A stretch of 32,922 nt of DNA from contig LSSL01000279.1 of the NCBI GenBank assembly GCA_001953115.1, positions 1 through 32,922 of the forward strand, given 5' to 3'. Positions 9,671-21,433 of the stretch are shown one piece after another. This stretch comes from Smittium mucronatum (Eukaryota; Kickxellomycota; Harpellomycetes; Harpellales; Legeriomycetaceae). Made by a program: the position numbers and the translations under genes. Position 1 is the stretch's first letter. Each line of letters opens with the position of its first letter. The notes beneath the pieces are model-generated. The model worked only from the letters and a program-made list of their open reading frames with translations, was not told where the DNA came from and made no database searches.

Positions 9671-12126
9671 GATTGAGAGTGCTTATATTGGTTTTGATCA
9701 GCCCAAAAAAAAAAATTTCAAATGATAAATAGGATTTAAATCCTTTAAATATATATATATATATATTTAAACCTTGAAATGTTAATCTATAAATATTATA
9801 TTTGTTTTTTTTTGCATCTTCTAAAAAAATTTTAGAATAAATTTATTAAATTTCAGATATCAGCGATGTTTCCCTAAGTTTCGCTATTAGCAATACACCT
9901 TGATAGTAATCTCAAATATTTTTACAAAAATTATAACATAAAAATTTTAATATAATAATAAAAACATTAATAATAACTGGTAATATAATAAAAATATACT
10001 AATTCATTTTGAAATCGCTTAAATTTTTATTAAAATATATTTAAAAAACCTAAAGGAAACTAATTTTCTTAAACCAATACAATATTATGTTACACAGATC
10101 GTAATTTTGCCAAGAAATTCAATAAAAATATACTTTTATTCAATTTAAGTTTTTTCTTTTCAAAAAATAATAATACATATTTGGCCTATTAAAATACAAA
10201 ATAGATTCAGAATAAAAACAAAAAAAGCGAATGAATCAAATCCATCATCAAGGTCAACAAGATTTTTTTTTAAAAAAAAAATTCTAAAAAAAATTCTAAA
10301 AGTAAAAGTGTTTGGGAAAAAAAGGATTAATAGGTTTATATATCTTAAATCGAAAAATTTCCAAAGAATATATAATTTAAAATATTAAAAAAAATTAATC
10401 TATCAAAATTTAAATGGAGGAGCAAAATTCTACATGTTTTAATAATTATAAGCGAAATATGAGAATAAAGCGGTCAAAAAGTTTAAAAAACTAGAAAAAT
10501 GTTATATATTACTCTGAGAAATGAAAAAATACGAGTGCCCAGGTGATACGAGGATAAATAAATACTACGAAAGAATGATTTTATACTATTTCACAAAAAA
10601 TCACAATAAGTATGTCTCCATATGATAAAAAAGACATCAAAAATATAATTGTAAAATAAAGCCAGGGTTGACTTAGTCCGTACAGAATTAAAAAAAAAAA
10701 TTAAACTCAAAAAAATTTAGATTGATATGCGAAAAATTTATTCCATTAGAGGAAACCAAACTATCAAAAACAAAGAACATAAATTTATAAAAATCCAAAA
10801 TTTTGAAATTTTTTTTAAATAGATGCAAAGCTCCAACGATACAAACAAAATTTAAGTTTCAGGATACTTTTCTAATCATCGTGATATAAAATGCATAGTC
10901 ACCTAAAATATATATATATATATTACAATATCTATGACTTCAAATTTACATTTAGATTCAACCTTTAAACTAATTTAAAGGTGGATACACTTTTATCTTT
11001 GTAGGTGTAAAAGATGTAAATCAATAATTTTTCTTTTACTTATTCTTTAAGTTATGTTAATGCGAATCATTACAGCTAGGTTTCCGAAAATTTAAATTCA
11101 GAAGCAATTAAATTAGGAATAAATTTTGAAATTAAACACTTAATAGTGGAAGCTGAAACTTAAATAACGAAAGCTATATCAATATTTTCTACCCAGATCA
11201 AGAGAAAAAAATACTGGTTTCATTTTTCAAAACATAAAGAATTTAATTTGAAAAATATCTGGTACATTATGTGATTATATGTACAATGACATATGAAGAA
11301 TTCAAAAAATCGTTAAAAAAAATTTTTCAAGCTTTTAATAAAGTTTTTATTATTAAATGAAGAAATTTCAATATTTTTCCAGATTTTTTGGTGATTTCAA
11401 GAAAAATAATTTCAAAAATAACAAAAATTGGCACGAAGAAAACTCTTTGTTTAGCCCCTCAAATAAAAATAAATTAGAGAAATTTAACAATAAGTTAAAT
11501 GAGAAATTTAAAAAATATAATTTATCTACTTATAAAAGAAATACTTAATGATTATATATATTTACACTTCACATTTCGAGAAAATGATTTTTAATGAAAT
11601 TTCTATTTTAGAAATTAATAAAAATAAAAAAAATTTATAATAGAAAGATCCACTGAAGGAATCAAAGTTTATGATTTTTCAGAAAAAAAGTTATATAAAT
11701 CAAAATTTCATGAAGTTTCAGGTCTAATTAGTTCAATTAAATTCTAAAATTTTAATAAATTAGTAAATTTGTTCAAAAATTACACTTTTTATCATCAAAA
11801 AAATAACCCTCTACATAAAAGATGTTTGTTGCCCGTGTAGAGATTTTTTTAAAAAAAAGTAACGTATTCAAATGCTTCAATTTATTAATAAAACAAATAA
11901 AACTAATTTAATTGACATAATGCTTCTTGGTCAGCGAAAAACAGAAAGGAGACCCAGAGAAATCAAGAAAAAGTCAGCACTAACCATAAATCTAGTATAA
12001 ATATTATCATTTATAATATATTAGTAAAGTGCATTATAAATATAAAAATTCATTCGTATAATCCATTAATTAAAATCGGTAATTTTATATAAAAATAGAA
12101 ATATATATATATGATTTAGGTATAAA

Positions 12127-12219
12127 TGAGAGGGGGACGGGGGAGGGGAAGGAGGAAAGAGGAATGATGGGTGGGGGATGAGGGATGATGAAAAAAGAAA
12201 AGATGGTCGGGAGAAAGGT
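12127..12219 (+). other. G-rich polypurine block, possible G-quadruplex or triplex former
   Basis: About 90 bases of almost pure G/A on the plus strand. They include GGGGGACGGGGGAGGGG and GGGTGGGGGATGAGGG. Flanks are AT desert. It resembles in composition the G/A zone of the right inverted-repeat arm and the complement of the left C/T zone, so it may be a third dispersed piece of the same repeat family. Function is unknown. Confidence 0.7.
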
Positions 12220-12989
12220 TCGTACTTTTTATCGTTATATTTTCTTATATTAGATGTTTTATTTTTATTTTTAGTAAAAATTATTCATATTCATTTTTTT
12301 CCTGCTATTTATAAATAGAAAAAAATCAGTATATACGCATAAATTTTTTATTTCCTACCCAAAAATCAATATGAAGCGTGGGGGTGTGAAATTTTCATTT
12401 TCTCAAGAATTAGTATATTTTTAGTGTATTTTTTTGCAAAATTACGCCCCTATTAACATTGACATTAACATTGTATTGGTTTAGGAAAATTAGTATGCTT
12501 TAGGTTAATTTAGTGCGTTTTCAATAAATTTAAGAAATTTCAAAATAAATTGGTATATTTAATATTTCTTCATAACAACTATAAAAAATGACCGTCAAAT
12601 ATAGCTTTTCCATGGTATTCTGCAAAATAATTTACTGTAAATTTTTTTCAAAGTCACTCTTAAAGTCCAAAAATATTTTATATAACAATTCATGTGACAT
12701 AAAATGTGGAACAGAATCCAAAATTATGTGCACATTTTTAAATCAAGCTAAAAATTATTTGTAAATTAGGCTCTACACGCATTCTAGTGCATATTTTGCA
12801 TCATAGCTTAATATTTTTGACATATAATTATAGTATGTTTACTTTGAATTTCCTTTGAATCTTTGTTTATTAACGCTATTAATAAATTTGAAATTAAGAT
12901 TTTTCTATAAAATGAGGGATCGTTTCAATAGAACCTATACTAACTCTAAATCTATCATTAAATTCCATTATAAGCATACATTAATTCAT

Positions 12990-13390
12990 TTATAATTTAT
13001 TTAAACAGTTTTTTTGGGAATATGCTTGTCTATTTTTTATTAAAAAATGATTTTTGCAATTAGAAATCTCATTCTCTAGACAACCTATTAACTCCAAATT
13101 ATAAATTTCATTATTTTGATTAATCTCTTTAATTTCTTTTAAAGACTCTTCTTTTGTTTTAATAGGGCACATATATGTTTTTTTTTCGTTTGTAATTTTT
13201 TATGCAATTAGGATAAAATATAATTAAGCTTTGTTTTAATAATGGATTGAAAGACATAATATCTTCATACATTTCACTTAATTTTTTTTGAAAATAATAA
13301 AAATAAGCATCAATAAATTCTCTATTTTTCTTTCTGATTCGAAATATATTAGAAGATGTCCTAGAATTTTTTTAAATTTTATTTTATATC
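12990..13390 (-). pseudogene. Degraded coding-like stretch, two overlapping frames, unidentified
   Basis: Read right to left, one frame without ATG at its start is open for about 69 codons from about 13390 (for example RTSSNIFRIRKKNREFID, then LSEMYEDIMSFNPLLKQS) and stops near 13165. The adjacent frame opens at ATG 13170-13172 and continues for 60 codons (MCPIKTKEESLKEIKEINQ, ending SQKNCLNKL). The handover at the stop of the first frame suggests one frameshifted gene of roughly 125 codons rather than two chance frames, since stops are very dense elsewhere in this DNA. Lys/Asn/Ile-rich with no recognised domain. The alternative is chance openness. Confidence 0.3.
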
Positions 13391-13399
13391 AATTCAGTA

Positions 13400-14899
13400 A
13401 TTTTTCTTATATTATCAATAATTTTTTTTTATTCTATTGTCTCGATTTAATGTAAATGAGATATTTTATAACTTCTTTTTCGTATCTGAATATTGCGTTT
13501 TGCTGATTTTAAATAAAATTATGCGAATTTCTTTGCATAGGAATACATAAGCAACCAATTTGAGGATATTATTCTTTTTGTATATATTTAATTAACAATT
13601 ATGCAATGTCAATACATTTTGTGCCAGTCCATATCAGCTAAAATTACTTTTTATGTGTAGACTAATATATTTTCCTAATTTAATTCTGGCAAAAAAAGTA
13701 GTTGAATAAATATAAGATACAATTTCATGAAGTTTTCATTGCATAGTCATAAAAAAATTCTAATTTTTTTTCTTTTTCTAGCGAGACTCAAATCACACAA
13801 TTTTTTGTTTTATAATGTGTTTTTTAGTACAGATATGTTAATAATATTAATCATATTTATAAATTTATGTTTCTTATTGAGCTTATGTTAGAATTGCAAG
13901 TTTAGATATTCTAGATAGTAATTAAATTATTTTTTTGGAATAAATTTAAGTTATCGATTGAATATAAATGATGAAAAATTTTTTTTTATAAATTATTAAT
14001 AATTTTACTATTTTTTTCTACCGATGATACACACTTTAATGAGCCAGAAGCACATAACTTTATTTTTAAATATCAAAAAATATATAAATATATAAGTTGA
14101 ATCAATAAAAAATTCTCTGGAATTCTAATTTTGCTTTATTAGAAAAAATAACAAAATTAAAATTGATACTTACAAAATTCAAAATTCAAATAGTATTCAC
14201 AAAATTCCATATATCAAAAGATACAAATGAAGGTTTAAAATTTAATTTTTCTGGGAAAAAAATAATTCAGTATAATCATTTTAGACTGAGAAAAAATCAT
14301 AATATAATTTTTTTAATTAGATCTAATTACGTTATAAGTAAATTTAAATGATTTAAAATTTTAACAAATAGGACACATATCATTTAAACATCAGTAATAA
14401 AGAAAAATGGTTTAATAAAAACATATCAGGGATAAAAAAGTTATTCATTATGCTTTTAATCTATAAAATTCAGCATCTAGAAGAAAAAAGAGTTGCCTTT
14501 GACTAAAAATAAAATTTTAGTGAAAAAATACATTTAAAACTCAAATTATTGTTTGAACCATTCCTAGTGGGTACTGAGCTGCTAAAGTGACAGATGGGTG
14601 TGGGATTATATTAATTAATTATTTTATCCTTTCATTTTATTTTTTTTAGCTCCGACTAGTATTTGAACATTATTAGTAAATTCCCTTTAAAAAAACCTCA
14701 AATTATTATAAAAATTAGAGATGGAAAAAACGAAAATAAATATGAGTAAATAATAATTGAATTGGGAAAATTCCGATGAATAAGTAAAAATTGGTGCTAA
14801 AGAGAGAACTGGAACAAGATTAGAATGTATAAATTTTTTATATTTTAAAGGGAAATAGATTGTATTAATAAATTGTTATATTTTTAAACAATATTAAAA
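13400..14899. other. AT desert, nothing recognised
   Basis: Stops in all frames, A/T homopolymers. A 62-codon open stretch at 14163-14351 does not start with ATG and looks like random AT-rich translation. Confidence 0.5.
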
Positions 14900-15260
14900 A
14901 AGGCTGGGATTAAGATTGGACTTAGAATATATTAGGAACATATTGGAATAAAATGTAAAGTTTTAATGGTGAAATTATGAGAATGGATGTGAGATGATAT
15001 TAGGGTCGAAATTTATTTGAGTATTATATGAGATTCGGATCAAGATAATAGTCTGTCCGAAATGGGGATAAATATGGTTAGTTATTGGATTGAGTATGAG
15101 AATGGATGAAATTGGGATTGGGGTGGGATTATATTATAGATTGGATGGGTTGAGTGTAGACAGATAGAGATTTCAGATGAGATGAAGCTAAGGATGGGAT
15201 TGATATTGAGGATGATGATGGCATGGCATTCGGTGTAGATGTGTGGGTGAAGATTGTGAA
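14900..15260 (+). repeat. G/A-skewed zone, inner part of the right inverted-repeat arm
   Basis: Repeated GGGAT, GGATGA, GGATTG and GATGAG words on the plus strand. Its reverse complement shares phrases with the left C/T zone (for example TCCGAATC and ATCCCATCC), interrupted by indels. The zones therefore look like diverged homologues rather than a perfect repeat. Confidence 0.6.
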
Positions 15261-15817
15261 TTTAGACGAGATTTATCAGAATTATATTTAAAATATGATA
15301 AAAGATATTACCATATTATACGCATATATAAGCATATTATAGATTATAAAATGTTTAAATATCTGATATAACTTTTTGTTTAAAACCATTTTTTATTAAT
15401 ACAACTCTGTGAACGAAAGATTTAATTCGAATTTGAGACATATAATTTTAAAACCTTGAGTTTTTTAAAAATTGAGAAGCGAATGTTATTAATTTGATAA
15501 ATTCACTTAATATAAAAAAAATACTCACTTAGGATATCATTACAATACCCCTTGTTCTCATATTAGTAATCCGGTGTCATTTTTCCCAGAAGATAGCTAT
15601 TTTTTCCTTTTTTTGAATGATTATCTTCAAATTTTCGATTCTTTCATCGTTTCGCAATTTTCAAATTTCTTTCATATGCATTTATGAGTTTTTAATTAAC
15701 GTGTTTAAAAAAAATTTATTTGCCAAAGACAAATATATTTATATCCAAAAACAATATTTAAGATTTAATTTTTTAAAAATAAAAATCGTTTAAAATTTGA
15801 ATAATATTGCAAATATT
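15225..15817 (-). repeat. Right arm of the large inverted repeat (uninterrupted)
   Basis: The reverse complement matches 6282-6772 followed directly by 7575-7700, so this arm preserves the state before the insertion in the left arm. Similarity fades beyond GCAAATATT at 15809-15817, the partner of AATATTTGC at 6282-6290. No convincing target-site duplication borders the two outer ends. Confidence 0.85.
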
Positions 15818-18800
15818 ATTTCATGGTTTACTAGTAAAAAATTGTCCTAACTCAAAAATAATCTCCCATTTATTGGAGATAACCTAATTTACATCCCAAA
15901 GAAATTTCTTTTTATAGTTTAATTAAATTTTTTATAAATTGATTGAAATTATTCTTATTTCAACCTATTATAAATTATATTTTAAAGTTTCATAAAAAAA
16001 AATATATCATTGCCAAAAATAATAAATTCAAAAGTTACTTTTTTGCAAACTATTTCTGTTAGCGATAGTATTAATAGAGCGTTATGCATAAATAAATTGA
16101 AATCAGAACGTATTATGCTCAATCTACATGAAAAAAAAAATCAAATTTTTTTACGAAAATTATTTAAATAAAAAACCCTCACATAATTAAAAGGTACTTA
16201 AAAACAATGGAATAGAAATTTATTATGAAAATTTTAATAGTATTATAAAATTCACAAAAAAAACTTGTCAAAAATTTTTTTGCACGATTATTAAAGAGTT
16301 TCATACATTTTTCAATAAAAATTCATAGAATATGGATAAGGTTATCATAGAAAATTTTCCTTTGATTCAAATCCAAAATATTTAAAAATATCACCGACTT
16401 CTGGATTGTTTTATTGAAATTTTAGAAATAATTATAAAATTTTCATAAAAATATGACATATAAATTGTTTAATATCCGTATCCAGTTTTATGGATTGAAA
16501 ATTTTAATTTTTTGAAAGAATTTGTGCCGATATTTATAATTATAATTTAATATAAAAAAGAGAAAACTGTCTTTTGAGTTTTAATCGAAATAAAAAAAAT
16601 CGAACTCTTTCCTTCGATTACATGTTTGCAATTCAAAATCTAATATATATTCGGCTTCATAAATAACCTCTGATTTCGAAAACTTATATTATATAATAAG
16701 TATGACTAATTATTGGACCAAAAAATGGAGATATATCCGACTAAAAGTCAATAGAATCCCAAAAATACTCTGTGAAAAGATTAAAGAAGGTTTTTTCTTG
16801 GTTCAAGCCGTAGTAAAAAGTCGATTTTTTTAAATCATACTTGAATTATTTAATGATAATGAAGAGATATTTTACCAGTATACTAATTTTTTTGGATAAA
16901 TTAAATAAAAAAATAATTTCACAATAATAATTTCTGTTATTGGGGATACTAAAAAAAAACATCTCTAGAACAAAAAGTTGTTTAAAAATATTTGTTACAA
17001 CTATCAAATCAAGATAAATTTCATGAGAAAAGAGCCGCCTCTTAAATCTGATGTTAAAATTTTAGGATATGCTTTGGAAAATTCGAAAACAAAGATCCTA
17101 AGTTCATTCAATACAAAATAATACACTTATTTTGCTTACAAGCGAGATTAATATAACCTGTCCAAAATTTTCACTCTTTCTGTTATGATTAATTAAGCAT
17201 CATATCAAGGATATTCCAGCTTTAATATGAAATTTATTCAAAATATTTCATGTTTTGTTTTTTTATTCCAAAGAATTAAGATTTGTTTCAAAAATATTTT
17301 ATTGTTCGTTTAAAAACTAAAATGAAATATTACAAAGATTTAAATTAAGAATAATTTTTCTGAAATTTTGGAAATTTAAACAATTTTGTTTCAACCTCAA
17401 TATAGGATAAAACCCTTTTTTAATATAAAAGTACTAGAGGCTAAACAGGAAAATATGGATGCCGAAAAAAGATTAAAAAGAGTGGTGTAAATTTTATGGA
17501 ATACTAGTTTGTTTTTATTTTTATTGCTATAGCTATCAACTATTCTATTATAAATAGGAAGTTCAAAATTATTCCGCTTAATTAAAGATAAATATATTAG
17601 AACACTTTATAGCATAAAAAGCGATGATTTTGGTTTTTGGTACTAATTTTTTATAAATTAATACCTACTTCTACAAAGAACAAGAAATTAAGAAAAATTC
17701 GAGTGCAATAAGTTCAAGATAATTTATTAAGATGCACAAATAAATCAAATTAATGTTAAATTTAAAACTTAAAAAGCCTATTTGATATATCTGTAATGAA
17801 TTTTTGATTAAAAATATCAGTAATGATGATTTTAGTCATACTTTTGGCACAATTCAAAAAAAAAAAAATACTAATAAAAAATTTTGAAATTAAAAAATTA
17901 AAAATAGATAAATTTGTAGCCACTCATTATATTATACTAGTTATAATTTGCTTGGGGTGGGACTTACTTCCTATAACTATTTGAAGGAAAAGTTAAAATT
18001 TCGTTCAGTGATTGTGGATATCTCAGCCTCTATTTACAAAAAAGTTTATCATTTGGATACTGTGTTAATTAATATTTTTAAATATAGTAGAATAAAATTT
18101 AAATCATTTTTCTCGTAAACAATCTTTTTATTAACACGTAAATTTTTAATACAATTATTTAGTCTCAAGTTAAAAGCTTTTGCAAAAATTATAATACAAA
18201 AATGACTTCCAAGTAGTGTACTAGATAAATAATTTAATTGAATTCACATCTTTATTTCAAAATAATAATAAAAAATTCCTTTTGATTACCTCTGGAAAAA
18301 TTATTTATATTCTAGAATATTGCTGGTCTTAAATAAAAATAATTGAAATAGATAAGTTATTTTATTTTTTTTGAAAAGTAATCATACAATATTAATAATA
18401 TATTAAAAATGAAAATACTTTTTTTGGATACTAAAATCGAAGATAAAAACAGAATTTACTGATTAATATTCAATTTCCATAAATGATATCTAAATTTTTG
18501 AGGTTTTTAATTTTCCCACAAAAAAATTATATTTAAATTGTCTATCGTAAAAATAAAATTACTCGATTTTTTTAAATAAAAGATATAAATAATCCGAAGA
18601 AAGGGGATTTTTATTTTTTAAAATCTTTTATTAAATATATTTTTTATTTTAATGGAATAATATATTTATGTAAAAATAATAAAAGTTTAAATGAAATTTT
18701 CAAAAAAAAGTTTAGAAAAACACTTATTTTTTTATGCAAAATTTGATAAAAAAACAGAAAAAAAGAAACTTTTATAAATAAATAAGCAATAATAAAAAAA

Positions 18801-19364
18801 AAATTATATTTTATTAGAGCCTAAATACCATAAATTAACGAGGAAAAAAGAGGATATAAGAATAGGATATAAGAAATACAAAGACCAGAAAATTTGCTAT
18901 TTTAAGAAAATTAATTAAGAGATTTTTAATGCATGAATTTTTTTTAAAAAAAATGTATAAAAATTCTAATATTTTCAAGCTATAAAAAATCAGGAAATCA
19001 AAATAATAAACCGAGTAAAATTTTTCGCAGATCAGAGCTTAAATTTTCTGGGTTAGAAAATTTAATTTTAGTTTGGATATAAAAATCTAGAAAATTGAAA
19101 TCAATTGATATTATGCAAATAATATTTAAAAAGTCCGTTTGAATTTCAAAGGGGCTTAAGATAGAAAATTTAATTACACTAAAAAAATGAATTTTAATGC
19201 TTTAAAAAAGAATCGGAATAAGGTGAAAAAAACTAAGAATGCCAAGATTTTGAAAAATTCGACCCTGAAAAGATCAATAGACTGAAAATAATTAATATAA
19301 TAATTTTATCTTGTAAATATGAGAATATATTATAATAAACGAAGTTTAACAGTTTAATATAATT
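15818..19364. other. AT desert, no gene recognised
   Basis: About 3.5 kb with no open frame of note on either strand and no recognisable RNA gene. A hairpin at 19039-19065 is the only discrete feature I noted. Confidence 0.55.
19039..19065. repeat. 10-bp inverted repeat with 7-base loop
   Basis: TTAAATTTTC (19039-19048) and GAAAATTTAA (19056-19065) around TGGGTTA. A perfect stem, but A/T-only apart from one pair, so chance formation in this DNA is possible. Confidence 0.6.
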
Positions 19365-19586
19365 TTGGCCATTTATACTGTAACAGATCCTTCAGAGTAT
19401 TTAAATAAACTACGTAATAAAAAAATATGTAAAAAAAACGACAAAAATTATTTTATGCCATTCATTGGATTTGATAAAGTACCAATGTTGAAGGTCGGAA
19501 AAATCTCTAAGCCTGCTTTTTTTAATTGGAATAAAGTCCCGATTCCATATTTTATCCAAAATAGTGCCTGGATAGGTAGAAACTAA
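19365..19586. other. Locally less AT-rich open stretch, coding strand unclear
   Basis: On the plus strand a 73-codon frame without ATG reads LAIYTVTDPSEYLNKLRNK and later GKISKPAFFNWNKVPIPYF and QNSAWIGRN. On the minus strand a frame over the same bases reads ILDKIWNRDFIPIKKSRLRD followed by FSDLQHWYFIKSNEWHK. Both look protein-like and neither matches a family I know. Composition is better balanced than the flanks, so it may be a more recent transposon scrap. Not called as a gene. Confidence 0.25.
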
Positions 19587-20801
19587 CGGTTGTTTATTCT
19601 ATGAATTATCTATACCGCATTTAAAAGTGCACATATACGTCAAAATAAACATTTTCCTCGGAAATATTTCATATCATTCTGAAATATAAGAGAATCAATC
19701 AAAAGATTTATTCATAACGCCTAATTTACCTCTTGAAAACAAACAATGAACATGGAATAATTTCAAAATTTTAAAAAATAATTAAAATACTCGGTTAATA
19801 ATATAATAAAATATTGTGATTTTAATAATAAAAAATGATTATTTTAGCTCATAAAATAAAAAATTAATTTCAGGAGAAACGTGGATTTCTGATGAGAAGA
19901 AAGATATCTTATTTACACCAAAAATTAAATTTTTTTTCTTTAGAAAGTGGTCTCAGAAAAGTATGCTAATTAATTTATATAAGCATAAATTATCCCACAA
20001 ATATTACCTCTATAATTTTCAAAAAATTCTTTAAATATTTTTTCTGAAGTTATTTTTTATTTTAGAAGGGTATACATCTTTTAAAAATGGTAAATGTTGC
20101 AAAATTACAAGTTCAAATGGATATAAATTTTACTGAGGAGTATTTTATTTTATTTTTTAAAATCGAATATAGCTATTTGTAAGAATCATACAGCAAAATG
20201 GGAATATAAATCTACAGATAAGTTTATCGATTAAAATGTTTGAAAAAAAGAAATAATATAAATGATTTTTTAGTACATAAATCTTTCGAAAGAATTGATC
20301 ACGAAATTATAATCTAAATAATATAAAATATCTTTATATCATAAACTTGAAAGATTCATGCATTTTTTAAAGGTTTTTTATACTTTGAAAATAATGGCAC
20401 AAAGCCGGATTCTGGAATCAAAAGAAAAACATGAACATTTTCTATATTTAACTATGAGGCATTTTTAATGGAAATTCAAATGAGTATTCTCAATATTTAG
20501 AGAAAAAAAATTAATAATATCAAAAAAAATAATAATAAATCCTTTATATTTTATTTGGGAATAATTTTTATTATCGATTTCAAATAATATTCAAATCTTA
20601 CTTCATTTTTTTATCAATAATATTAAATAAAAAATACTATATTATCTCATATATATTTTAAAAATGCTAATCCATAAAGTATTTATTGAATACTCAACTT
20701 CTTTTTGTTTAATACAGTTATGATTTTTGTTAATTATTTAGATAAATTTCAAATTTCCAAAATTAAAACTATATTTTAAAATAATAAGTGCCAACTGTTA
20801 C
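19587..20801. other. AT desert up to the assembly gap
   Basis: No gene, RNA or repeat recognised. The last bases before the gap (GTGCCAACTGTTAC) are less AT-rich and could belong to whatever fills the gap. Confidence 0.5.
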
Positions 20802-21433
20802 NNNNNNNNNNNNNNNNNNNNNNNNNNNNNNNNNNNNNNNNNNNNNNNNNNNNNNNNNNNNNNNNNNNNNNNNNNNNNNNNNNNNNNNNNNNNNNNNNNN
20901 NNNNNNNNNNNNNNNNNNNNNNNNNNNNNNNNNNNNNNNNNNNNNNNNNNNNNNNNNNNNNNNNNNNNNNNNNNNNNNNNNNNNNNNNNNNNNNNNNNNN
21001 NNNNNNNNNNNNNNNNNNNNNNNNNNNNNNNNNNNNNNNNNNNNNNNNNNNNNNNNNNNNNNNNNNNNNNNNNNNNNNNNNNNNNNNNNNNNNNNNNNNN
21101 NNNNNNNNNNNNNNNNNNNNNNNNNNNNNNNNNNNNNNNNNNNNNNNNNNNNNNNNNNNNNNNNNNNNNNNNNNNNNNNNNNNNNNNNNNNNNNNNNNNN
21201 NNNNNNNNNNNNNNNNNNNNNNNNNNNNNNNNNNNNNNNNNNNNNNNNNNNNNNNNNNNNNNNNNNNNNNNNNNNNNNNNNNNNNNNNNNNNNNNNNNNN
21301 NNNNNNNNNNNNNNNNNNNNNNNNNNNNNNNNNNNNNNNNNNNNNNNNNNNNNNNNNNNNNNNNNNNNNNNNNNNNNNNNNNNNNNNNNNNNNNNNNNNN
21401 NNNNNNNNNNNNNNNNNNNNNNNNNNNNNNNNN
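20802..21433. other. Assembly gap (632 N)
   Basis: A run of N. The LINE pseudogene on the right runs straight into it, so the missing sequence probably contains more of that element. Repetitive sequence is a common reason for such a gap. Confidence 0.98.

Larger units (their letters stand above)
8081..12126. other. AT desert inside the inverted repeat
   Basis: No reliable gene over about 4 kb. It contains AT dinucleotide runs (about 8697-8711, 8739-8759, 9749-9766 and 10910-10922), a bulged hairpin at 8776-8830, a GC islet at 8990-9052 and a short exon-like open stretch near 9650. An ATG frame of 63 codons at 11357-11548 is Lys/Asn/Phe-rich with no recognised motif and is not called. Confidence 0.5.

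Noticed and set aside
12452..12475. Two tandem 12-base units ATTAACATTGAC/TA
   Set aside because: Too short and isolated to mean more than slippage in AT-rich DNA.
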